A stretch of DNA of 10,349 nt from Oscillospiraceae bacterium (GTDB lineage: Bacteria > Bacillota > Clostridia > Oscillospirales > Ruminococcaceae), in NCBI GenBank assembly GCA_016295145.1, contig JAEDLR010000062.1, positions 1-10,349 of the forward strand, read 5' to 3'. Every line of letters begins with the position of its first letter. Position 1 is the first letter of the stretch. A model generated the notes under the pieces. It was not told where the DNA came from, made no database searches, and saw nothing but the letters and a program-made list of their open reading frames with translations. A program made the translations under genes and the position numbers. This document shows, in pieces, positions 1-6,509 of this stretch.

Positions 1-41
1 ACGTTACCTAGTTCTCTACTTTTTTCTGTCCGCTTTATTGA

Positions 42-209
42 CATTGGTCCAAGGACTTCCCGACCATCATCAAGGGTAAAAAGCTGAACGGCTGGGGCAA
101 AGAAGCGAATCCCACGCCTGCGTCTACTGATGATACACCTAAGACGGATATCACAGCTACGGTTCAGATTGGGAACGACACCTACAGGGGTACGCTTGTC
201 AAAATCTGA
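42..209 (+). pseudogene. 3' remnant of an unrecognised gene, possibly a phage-type lysin tail
   Basis: An open frame of 55 codons ends at TGA 207-209. It has no ATG, and an in-frame TGA sits at 39-41 with a TAG at 9-11, so it is not a complete gene. The peptide begins with WSKDFPTIIKG and ends with a short charged/beta-like tail (VQIGNDTYRGTLVKI). The linker between is rich in Pro, Thr and Asp, which looks like the C-terminal end of a larger modular protein. Its position just upstream of recombinase genes would fit the lysis-module end of a prophage, but I do not recognise the family and this role is inference. Either the gene is decayed, a frameshift lies near position 40, or the first 40 bases come from a different context. 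Confidence 0.4.
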
Positions 210-217
210 TATCTTTT

Positions 218-249
218 CGGGCAGGGGTTATCCTCTGCCCGTTCCTTTC
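218..249 (+). terminator. Intrinsic terminator-like hairpin after the remnant gene
   Basis: Bases 218-227 pair with 232-241 (a ten-base-pair GC-rich stem with one G-U pair) around a TTAT loop. The tail is pyrimidine-rich (TTCCTTTC) rather than a clean T run. It lies 9 bases after the stop of the upstream fragment and about 27 bases before the next start codon. It probably ends the upstream transcription unit and separates it from the recombinase cassette. Confidence 0.6.
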
Positions 250-275
250 ATATGTATTGTGGTAGGGGTGATATT

Positions 276-683
276 ATGACGAATGAACAGAAAGAGAAAA
301 TTCAAGAGATGCGACATAATGGTATCAGTTATTCCACGATTTCTGAAATGATCGGTATTCCAAGAGAAACGATCAAATCATACTGCCGCAGAGTCGGTAT
401 GTGTACACCGGCCAAAAAGCTGATAAAGGATGGCTGCTGCCGAAATTGCGGCATTCCTATTGTACAGAATCCGAAAGCAAGGAAAAAGGTATTCTGCTCT
501 GCAAACTGCCGTCTCGCATGGTGGAAAGCAAATCCGCAGCCAACTGTGAACGCAGAGCAGTATCAATATACCTGTCAGCACTGCGGAAAGGTGTTCACTG
601 CCTATGGCACGACACCGCGAAAATACTGCTCACATTCCTGCTACATCTCTGCAAGATTCAAGGGAGGTACTGCCGATGAATGA
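276..683 (+). CDS. HTH plus double zinc-ribbon protein, copy 1 (recombinase-cassette accessory)
   Basis: A 135-residue protein. Residues about 5-40 form a predicted helix-turn-helix of the sigma-70 region 4/resolvase type (SYSTISEMIGIPRETIKSYC), suggesting DNA binding. Two four-cysteine zinc clusters follow: C55/C58 with C74/C78, and C100/C103 with C118/C122, each in CxxCG...CSxxC form. I chose ATG 276 because AGGGG at 264-268 lies 7 bases upstream. The in-frame ATG at 252 has no ribosome binding site and would add eight residues absent from the paralogue at 938. The stop overlaps the next start by 8 bp. Proteins of this layout occur next to recombinase genes in Firmicutes mobile elements. 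A role as regulator or recombination accessory is inference from context, and no enzymatic domain is visible. Confidence 0.8.
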   Translation: MTNEQKEKIQEMRHNGISYSTISEMIGIPRETIKSYCRRVGMCTPAKKLIKDGCCRNCGIPIVQNPKARKKVFCSANCRLAWWKANPQPTVNAEQYQYTCQHCGKVFTAYGTTPRKYCSHSCYISARFKGGTADE

Positions 684-873
684 AACAAAAGAATTCCAGG
701 CAGAAAAACAGTATCTTGCCGCTGCATCTATAGCAGATTCTATGAAAAAATCAGGGCTTATCACGCAGAATGCACGCTCAATAATTGATACAATACTGCT
801 CGAAAAGTTCCGCCCGTCTTTGTCAACTTTATTATCCGGAAAAACCTTGCAATCCGAAGGGGAAAAGAGGTAA
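676..873 (+). CDS. Small SHOCT-like protein, copy 1
   Basis: A 65-residue, largely helical protein. Residues about 10-50 show the SHOCT-like pattern of two short helices with a 'GLIT' turn: a helix ending in MKKSGLIT, then a helix with IDTILLEKFRPSLS. This resembles the roughly 60-residue SHOCT-like proteins often found immediately before recombinase genes in Clostridia. GGGAGG at 662-667 gives a strong ribosome binding site 8 bases before ATG 676. The start overlaps the end of the HTH-zinc gene (8 bp), implying translational coupling. There is no signal peptide, membrane segment or catalytic motif. SHOCT is thought to mediate oligomerisation or protein contacts, so a partner role for the HTH protein or a recombinase is plausible but inferred. 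Confidence 0.75.
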   Translation: MNETKEFQAEKQYLAAASIADSMKKSGLITQNARSIIDTILLEKFRPSLSTLLSGKTLQSEGEKR

Positions 874-925
874 TATTGTCGGGACGGGGATCTTTCGTGA
901 CTGTGGTCCTCGTACACTGATATGC

Positions 926-930
926 GGAGG
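926..930 (+). promoter_or_regulatory. Ribosome binding site that fixes the start of HTH-zinc copy 2
   Basis: GGAGG lies 7 bases before ATG 938. This shows that translation starts there and not at the upstream in-frame ATG at 785, which lies inside the preceding SHOCT-like gene. The start also aligns residue for residue with the N-terminus of copy 1. Confidence 0.85.
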
Positions 931-937
931 AATTCAT

Positions 938-1330
938 ATGACATCCGAACAGAAAACGAGGATCAGGGAACTTCGGCAGAACGGCGTGAGCTACACAACG
1001 ATCGCAGAAATGATCTCGCTGAACAGAGAGACGATCAAATCCTACTGCAGAAGAGTCGGTATGTGTACCCCAAAGGGTGATATCTGCCGAAACTGCGGTG
1101 TTCATCTTATTCAGAATCCCAAGGCAAGAAAGAAGGTCTTCTGTTCATCAGAATGTAGGCTTGCTTGGTGGCAGAAGAACCCTTATCCATCCTTGAATAA
1201 TGCGAAATATACGCACATTTGCCCGCATTGCGGAAAAGCCTTTGCACGATACAACAGCGGAGCGACATATTGTTCCCATGCCTGGTATATCGCTGAGCGT
1301 TTCGGGGGCGGAAATCATGCGGAAACGTAA
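938..1330 (+). CDS. HTH plus double zinc-ribbon protein, copy 2, with one zinc cysteine lost
   Basis: A 130-residue paralogue of the protein at 276. The HTH (residues about 5-40) is strongly conserved, ending in the same SYCRRVGMCTP segment. The first zinc cluster is intact (C50/C53 with C69/C73). The second has C95/C98 and C112, but the fourth ligand is Trp116 (TGG at 1283-1285), where copy 1 has Cys122 in CSHSC. One base change explains the substitution. The second site may be inactive or may use another ligand such as His114. The gene starts 64 bases after the previous stop and overlaps the next gene by 14 bp. Copies 1 and 2 probably arose by tandem duplication and then diverged. They may bind different sites, which is inference. 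Confidence 0.8.
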   Translation: MTSEQKTRIRELRQNGVSYTTIAEMISLNRETIKSYCRRVGMCTPKGDICRNCGVHLIQNPKARKKVFCSSECRLAWWQKNPYPSLNNAKYTHICPHCGKAFARYNSGATYCSHAWYIAERFGGGNHAET

Positions 1331-1541
1331 GAAAAACAGGAAGATCAAGCTTCGGGAACCGCATGAAATGTATTATGCTGAAAGGTGCTATCTTACGGCA
1401 CTGTCATTTGCACTGACAATGCGGAACGCACGGCTTATCACGAAGCAGGAACTATCCGTAATTGATACAATCCTGCTTGATTTATACCGTCCGTCTTTGT
1501 CAGGTTTATTATCGGGAAAATCGTTGCAATTACGCCGATAA
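1317..1541 (+). CDS. Small SHOCT-like protein, copy 2
   Basis: A 74-residue paralogue of the protein at 676. It has an additional basic N-terminus (MRKRKKNRKIKLR), which could contact nucleic acid. The core is conserved: a helix ending in NARLIT, then VIDTILLDLYRPSLSGLLSGKSLQ. At the DNA level, the last roughly 70 bases of the two copies remain very similar (compare 783-853 with 1460-1531). The gene overlaps the HTH-zinc copy 2 stop by 14 bp, with a G-rich Shine-Dalgarno-like stretch (GGGGGCGG, 1304-1311) upstream of ATG 1317. An internal ATG at 1368 is an alternative start but would remove the basic extension. Function is unknown. The repeated pairing with an HTH-zinc gene suggests that the two products act together. 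Confidence 0.72.
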   Translation: MRKRKKNRKIKLREPHEMYYAERCYLTALSFALTMRNARLITKQELSVIDTILLDLYRPSLSGLLSGKSLQLRR

Positions 1542-1577
1542 GACGGTAATATGGTATGCGGAAGGAGGTATTTCTCT

Positions 1578-3461
1578 ATGAAAACGATCAATAAAATCGA
1601 ACAGCATCCGCCCGCATTACCGCGCCGAAAACGAGTGGCAGCCTATGCAAGAGTTTCCAAGGAGACTGACCGCCTGCTGCATTCCTTTTCGGAACAGGTC
1701 AGCTACTACAATGAGCTGATTCAGAAGAATCCCGAATGGGAATTTGCCGGGGTGTTCGCAGATTCCGGCATCACAGGAACCAAAACAACACACCGCAGCG
1801 AGTTTCGAAGGCTGATGCAGGAATGCGACAGCGGCAATGTGGATCTAATCCTGTGCAAGAGCATCTCAAGATTCGCACGAAACACAGTCGATCTTCTGCA
1901 AACCATACGGCATCTGAAGGAGATCGGTGTGGGAGTGCAGTTCGAGAAGGAGAACATTTCAACCTTCTCAGGAGACGGCGAATTCATGCTCAGTCTGCTT
2001 GCGAGTTTTGCGCAGGAAGAGAGCAACAGCATCTCCGAGAATGTGAAGTGGGGCATCCGAAAACGCTTTCGCGACGGAACAGTAGGAACTGCGAACAAGC
2101 ATATTCTCGGCTATCAGTATGACGAGGAAAAAATGCAATATGTGGTGATTCCCGAAGAGGCGGAGACTGTACGCTGGATGTTCCAGATGTTCCTTGCAGG
2201 CCTATCCTTTCAGCAGATCGCTGATAACCTAAACGGCGCAGGCATCCATACAACGCTCGGCAATGACTTTCAGGAGGCATCGGTAAGAATGCTCCTTGAC
2301 AATGAGGTCTATGCCGGTGATGTTCTGCGGCAGAAGTCAATTACGACCGATCCGATACAGAAAAACAAGGTGAAGAACCAAGGCGAGCTGCCGCAGTATC
2401 TGTACACCGACTGTCATGAAGCGATCATCGACAGGGATACCTACGAAAAGGTCAAAATCGAGATGAAGCGCAGGGCAGAAATGGTTCATCCGGTCTATTA
2501 CTTCACCGGGCTTATCCGATGTGAGACCTGCGGCGGGTACTACTCCCGACGGGTAAACCACTGCAAAGGACACACCTACATCCACTGGGCTTGCAGATAC
2601 AAGCTCGAAAGGAAAAACTGCAAAAGCATCAATATCCGTGAGGATGAGCTGATTGCTGCCTGTGTGCACACAGTCGGAAAAGATTATGAAAGAAAAATAT
2701 CCACCATGAGTATAGCACCCACAGGTGATATTCACTTTACGCTTGTTGGCGGCGAGATCAGAACATGGACACATCCGCCGATTCCCGTCCGCATTCCAAA
2801 GCCGAAACGGGAGCGCACACTTCCCAAGCACCTATTTGACAGCAGGATCTTCTGCGGCATCTGCGGACGGCGGTACGGCAGAGCAATCAGCGAACTGAAA
2901 GACCACCATCTATACTGGCGGTGCAGGAGTAAGACCGGCGGAGCGCAGACCTGTGACAGTGTGAATTATCCCAATGCGGAGATCGAGCATATCTTCTGTG
3001 AGCTTTTTGAACAGTCCGCTTTTGATGCAGACTATTTCAAGAGTGTAATATCTAAGATCATCATTCAGAAGACAGGCTCCATTGACTTTCACACAGTTGA
3101 CGGCGAGGTCAGACACTATGAAGCATTGAAGCTCCGTGAGAATGTCAATACAGGCACCCGTACTGCCGCCTTTCAGGCCAAGATCCGATGCGCTCACTGC
3201 GGTAACCTTTTCAGCCAATACATCACACAAGGAAAGTATGTGTACTGGACTTGCAAAGGGAAGCGGCTTGCTCATGCGGAATGCACTGCCGCCAATCTTT
3301 CAGACTGCAAGCTGCGGACGATAGCCGCCTATGTATTGGGGCTTGACGAGTTTGACAGCAATATATTTGAGCAGCAAATTGACTATATCCACGCATTCAC
3401 AGACGGCAGTCTGCGATTTCATTTTTATGACGGGAGGGAGATCACATGGCCAAGAACGTAA
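1578..3461 (+). CDS. Large serine recombinase A with three tandem zinc-ribbon units
   Basis: A 627-residue site-specific recombinase that would cut and rejoin DNA through a phosphoserine intermediate. The resolvase domain spans about 17-165, with the nucleophile Ser27 in YARVS and the arginines of SRFAR (R98, R101). The recombinase DNA-binding domain spans about 175-300. Zinc ribbons follow at C315/C318/C339/C348, C426/C429/C449/C459 and C538/C541/C559/C569. Each ribbon is followed by a short beta unit with a G-D/S-I-x-F...DGE-type pattern (about 376-397, 491-514, 602-624). Typical large serine recombinases have one ribbon and an inserted coiled coil. Here the ribbon-beta unit is present three times and no long coiled coil is evident. 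AAGGAGG at 1562-1568 sets ATG 1578 as the start, and ATG 1551 has no such site. The 3' end overlaps recombinase B by 16 bp. Confidence 0.9.
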   Translation: MKTINKIEQHPPALPRRKRVAAYARVSKETDRLLHSFSEQVSYYNELIQKNPEWEFAGVFADSGITGTKTTHRSEFRRLMQECDSGNVDLILCKSISRFARNTVDLLQTIRHLKEIGVGVQFEKENISTFSGDGEFMLSLLASFAQEESNSISENVKWGIRKRFRDGTVGTANKHILGYQYDEEKMQYVVIPEEAETVRWMFQMFLAGLSFQQIADNLNGAGIHTTLGNDFQEASVRMLLDNEVYAGDVLRQKSITTDPIQKNKVKNQGELPQYLYTDCHEAIIDRDTYEKVKIEMKRRAEMVHPVYYFTGLIRCETCGGYYSRRVNHCKGHTYIHWACRYKLERKNCKSINIREDELIAACVHTVGKDYERKISTMSIAPTGDIHFTLVGGEIRTWTHPPIPVRIPKPKRERTLPKHLFDSRIFCGICGRRYGRAISELKDHHLYWRCRSKTGGAQTCDSVNYPNAEIEHIFCELFEQSAFDADYFKSVISKIIIQKTGSIDFHTVDGEVRHYEALKLRENVNTGTRTAAFQAKIRCAHCGNLFSQYITQGKYVYWTCKGKRLAHAECTAANLSDCKLRTIAAYVLGLDEFDSNIFEQQIDYIHAFTDGSLRFHFYDGREITWPRT

Positions 3462-5023
3462 CGACCATACCAGCGACCATCAGCCGTTTCACGGCGACTC
3501 CGCTGTTCAATTCGGAGAAACGCAAGGTCGCAGCCTATGCAAGAGTTTCTACAGACCATGACGAGCAGCAGACCTCATACGAGGCGCAGGTCGATTACTA
3601 CACGAAATATATCAAGGAGCGTTCCGACTGGGAGTTCGTTTCCGTGTACGCTGACGAGGGCATCACGGGGTGCAATACATCCAAGCGAGAGGGCTTCAAA
3701 GCGATGGTCGCAGATGCCCTTGCAGGCCGCATCGACCTGATCATCACCAAATCGGTGAGCCGCTTTGCAAGAAATACGGTTGACAGCCTCTCCACGATCC
3801 GCACGCTGAAGGAGCACGGCGTGGAATGCTACTTCGAGAAAGAGAACATCTGGACATTTGACGGACGCGGAGAGTTGCTGATCTCCATAATGTCCTCAAT
3901 TGCACAGGAAGAAGCACGATCAATCTCAGAAAACTGCACATGGGGACAGCGAAAACGCTTTGCAGACGGCAAGGTCACTGTGCCGTTCAAGCGATTCCTG
4001 GGCTACGACCGCGGACCGGAAGGCAATCTGGTCATCAACGAGGAACAGGCAGTGGTCGTGCGGCGCATCTATGCGATGTTTTTGCAGGGGAAAACGCCGT
4101 ATGCGATTGCGAAAACCCTGACAGCGGACGGTATCCCAACACCGGGCGGCAAGACCAAGTGGAGCTCAACAGTCATCGAAAGCATCCTGACCAACGAAAA
4201 ATACAAGGGCGATGCACTGCTGCAAAAGGTTTTCACGATAGATTTTCTGACCAAGAAAAAGCGTCGGAACGAGGGACAGGTACCGCAGTATTATGTTGAG
4301 AACAATCATCTCGCCATCATCGAGCCGGAGATCTTTGAACAGGTGCAGCAGATCATGACAGTAAGAAAGCAGAATCCGCAGCAAGGAAGCTCCGTGAGCA
4401 TCTTCTCAGGAAAGGTCATCTGCGGAGACTGCGGCGGATTTTACGGCTCCAAAGTATGGCACAGCAAAGACAAATACCGCCGAGTAATTTGGCGATGCAA
4501 CCGAAAATACAGCGGAGATTGTAAGTGCGGAACGCCGCATCTTACTGAGGAGCAGATCATCGGCAAGTTCATGGTGGCATTCAATCAGATTTTCACTGAG
4601 CGTGATGAACTGTTTGACGAGTTTGACAGGATCGGTCAGCGGCTTTTCAATACCGACAAGCTGACCGCACAGCAGAAGGAGCTTCAGACCGAGGTTGCTT
4701 TGATAACCAGAATGCTGGAACAGTTGATTGCCGAGAACGCAAGGCGCGTGCAGGATCAGAGCGAATACAACGAAAAGCGGCAGGAACTGATCGACCGCTA
4801 CGACAAGGTCAAAAAGAAGCTGGATAAGGTCAATGCCGAGTTGGTGGAGCTCATGGCACGGAAGAACGCTGTGGAGCGATTCATTTCGGAACTGCGAAAG
4901 CAGGATACGCCTGTGACTGAGTTTTCCGATAACCTGTGGCTGAACACAGTGCAGAGCGTGACGGTTCAGAGTAGCGGTGAGATGGAGTTCACCTTTAAGG
5001 ACGGAACGGAAGTAAAAGTATAA
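3446..5023 (+). CDS. Large serine recombinase B with canonical zinc ribbon and coiled coil
   Basis: A 525-residue large serine recombinase with conventional architecture. The resolvase catalytic domain spans about 25-175 (nucleophile Ser35 in YARVS, R106 and R109 in SRFAR). The recombinase domain spans about 183-305, and the zinc ribbon uses C326/C329/C351/C359. A long charged heptad-rich coiled coil covers about 405-485, followed by a final beta unit ending in FKDGTEVKV. In phage integrases of this class the coiled coil mediates synapsis and directionality. It starts 16 bp inside recombinase A, with GGGAGGG at 3432-3438 as ribosome binding site, so the two are probably made in linked amounts. 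The pair resembles two-recombinase systems such as CcrA/CcrB of SCCmec in organisation only. A heteromeric or division-of-labour role is inference. Both catalytic domains look intact. Confidence 0.92.
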   Translation: MAKNVTTIPATISRFTATPLFNSEKRKVAAYARVSTDHDEQQTSYEAQVDYYTKYIKERSDWEFVSVYADEGITGCNTSKREGFKAMVADALAGRIDLIITKSVSRFARNTVDSLSTIRTLKEHGVECYFEKENIWTFDGRGELLISIMSSIAQEEARSISENCTWGQRKRFADGKVTVPFKRFLGYDRGPEGNLVINEEQAVVVRRIYAMFLQGKTPYAIAKTLTADGIPTPGGKTKWSSTVIESILTNEKYKGDALLQKVFTIDFLTKKKRRNEGQVPQYYVENNHLAIIEPEIFEQVQQIMTVRKQNPQQGSSVSIFSGKVICGDCGGFYGSKVWHSKDKYRRVIWRCNRKYSGDCKCGTPHLTEEQIIGKFMVAFNQIFTERDELFDEFDRIGQRLFNTDKLTAQQKELQTEVALITRMLEQLIAENARRVQDQSEYNEKRQELIDRYDKVKKKLDKVNAELVELMARKNAVERFISELRKQDTPVTEFSDNLWLNTVQSVTVQSSGEMEFTFKDGTEVKV

Positions 5024-5039
5024 TAGAATAGTAGTATCA

Positions 5040-5097
5040 AGGGGCTGCGGCTGTCAGTGTAATCATCTTCACATCGGCAGTTGCAGCCCCTATTTTT
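5040..5097 (+). terminator. Strong intrinsic terminator closing the recombinase operon
   Basis: AGGGGCTGC (5040-5048) pairs perfectly with GCAGCCCCT (5083-5091). Further pairing, including G-U pairs and a bulge, extends toward a loop near 5062-5070, and a run of five T follows at 5093-5097. It begins 16 bases after the stop of recombinase B and marks the end of the + strand operon. Confidence 0.85.
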
Positions 5098-5327
5098 ATA
5101 TCTGGCACTGAAAAGGTCAAACACACAACCCTCTGCAATGTGTGTTTGAAAGCCGGTCGCCTTATACAGAAAAACGGCATAAACACCCTCAAAAGTTAGA
5201 AACATCTCAATTTTACAGCCCTCGTTTTCTGCGATTCTTCATGTTTTCCGCAAAAAATGAACCCAACCCAGAGAAGTTTCTGATTTGTACATATACTATC
5301 TATTGTATCAAAACCTACTTGCAGTAG
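5098..5327. other. AT-rich non-coding stretch between the recombinase operon and the broken recombinase
   Basis: No convincing gene is present. The only notable frame (5142-5327) would need a GTG start, has no ribosome binding site and has no recognisable composition. The stretch contains an 11-bp inverted repeat (5117-5149) and a short dyad at its right end (5314-5328). Non-coding DNA of this size next to an integrase gene is where an attachment site is normally found. Confidence 0.6.
5117..5149. repeat. Perfect 11-bp inverted repeat
   Basis: TCAAACACACA (5117-5127) and TGTGTGTTTGA (5139-5149) are perfect inverted copies separated by 11 bases. No T run follows, so it is not a typical terminator. 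It sits 20 bases beyond the operon terminator. It could be a binding site for an HTH accessory protein or recombinase, or a regulatory hairpin. Confidence 0.75.
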
Positions 5328-5330
5328 GAT
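5314..5330. other. Candidate right junction (attR-like) of the inserted element
   Basis: CCTAC (5314-5318) and GTAGG (5324-5328) form a short dyad around TTGCA. Exactly here the reading frame of the third recombinase acquires homology: TAG at 5325-5327 is followed by GAT GAC GGT TAC, the conserved DDGYSGT segment. Sequence to the left shows no recombinase homology. Serine recombinases of the TnpX/TndX type recombine at GA dinucleotides, and GA occurs at 5328-5329 and 5331-5332. Assignment as the crossover site is inference; the left end lies outside the window. Confidence 0.45.
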
Positions 5331-6353
5331 GACGGTTACTCGGGTACATTGTGGGAGCGACCGGCGTTTCAGCAAATGCTTGCCCTTGCACAAACGGGAC
5401 ATATCCGCACGATCATCACGAAAGATCTGTCGCGATTAAGCCGTGATTACATCCACACGGGGCAGCTTCTGGAACAATGGTTTCCTGCCCACGGCATCCG
5501 GTTCATTGCCATTGGAGATGGCATTGACACCGCAGTTTCTCAGCCTGCCAACGAAATGCTCCCCATACGCGCAGTGATGAACGACTGGTACGCCCGTGAT
5601 ATCTCGCGCAAAGTACGCAGTGCCTTACAGGCAAGGCAGCAAAAAGGGATCTGCACATTGGCGACGGTACCATTTGGGTATCGGCGCGCAAATAATACCA
5701 TTATTCCAAACAGCCGCTGGGTACCTGTGATACAATGGATGTTTACAGAATCCGCCAAGGGGCAAAGTCTCAGGCAGATTGCCAAGTGTCTCACAGCACA
5801 GCAGATTCCCACACCGCGAATGCTACAAACGGGCAAAGAAGCCAATCCCACATGGAACGATGTGACTGTGCGCAGGATTTTGCAAAATCCTGTGTATATA
5901 GGGGATTTGCTGCTACATCGCACAGAATGCATCAGCCACAAATGCAAACAGAAGCGTCCCCTGCCCTCTGCACAGTGGTGCAGCCTTGCCGTGGAGCCCA
6001 TCATCAGCCGCGAGATGTTTGCAGCGGCGCAAACAGCACTGGCAAAACGCACACGGCAGACGGCGGCATCCCATTGGATGAAAGGGCTTGTCCTCTGCGG
6101 CGAATGCGGCTCGGTAATGACCCTGCGCGATACAACGACCCCACAACCGCGATTGCAATGCAGCGGCCGCAGAAATGGCAACGGTTGCACCAATCCCTCC
6201 ATGCGGACAGAAGAACTGGAAGCGATGCTGCGACAACGGTTTCTCGCCGACGGCGTACCCGATTCGATTGATTTATGGCGACTGCTCATCACGGAGTTGC
6301 GCATCTGTCATACACAGATTGAAGCCACGGTGATCTATCGCTGCAGCCCCTGA
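5328..6353 (+). pseudogene. Third large serine recombinase, 5'-truncated (catalytic serine missing)
   Basis: About 341 codons encode most of a serine recombinase but lack the first roughly 60 residues, including the YARVS nucleophile segment. Coding starts at DDGYSGT and continues through the arginine motif (KDLSRLSRD), the helix linking to the recombinase domain (about 100-230), and a zinc ribbon (LCGECG...QCSGRRNGNGC). It has a short C-terminus with no long coiled coil. The only possible start is TTG 5349, without a ribosome binding site, and an in-frame TAG lies at 5325. The product would be catalytically dead, so I call it a pseudogene. Its sequence differs clearly from recombinases A and B, so it is not a duplicate of either. 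It was probably a resident gene disrupted by insertion of the element to the left. Confidence 0.82.
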
Positions 6354-6386
6354 TTTCTTGACAGAATCCCCTTGTTTTGGATACAC

Positions 6387-6424
6387 AAAAGCGGCATCCC
6401 CCAATCAGGGAGATACCGCTTTTT
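6387..6424. terminator. Bidirectional intrinsic terminator between convergent genes
   Basis: AAAAGCGG (6387-6394) pairs with CCGCTTTT (6416-6423). The stem continues inward with two mismatches to a loop at 6403-6407. A T run follows on the + strand and an A run precedes it, so it can act on both strands. It lies between the 3' end of the truncated recombinase and the 3' end of trhA. Confidence 0.85.
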
Positions 6425-6509
6425 CAATGCAGCAGATGCGCAGAGATGCCTCATCCGAACGGCATTTTCACATAATGCGAAGCTTCACCACTGGCACAGT
6501 GCCGAAACT

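Noticed and set aside
252..275. Upstream ATG of HTH-zinc copy 1
   Set aside because: No Shine-Dalgarno sequence, and it adds residues absent from the paralogue. ATG 276 has a proper site.
5142..5327. 61-codon open frame in the intergenic stretch
   Set aside because: GTG start without a ribosome binding site, within the inverted repeat; it ends exactly at the junction and has no domain-like composition.
5540..6304. 254-codon minus-strand frame opposite the truncated recombinase
   Set aside because: Shadow of the recombinase coding frame. The + strand frame carries the family motifs; this one shows none.
6493..6503. Short GGCAC-A-GTGCC palindrome near the trhA stop
   Set aside because: The single-base centre cannot form a hairpin loop, there is no T run, and it could occur by chance.
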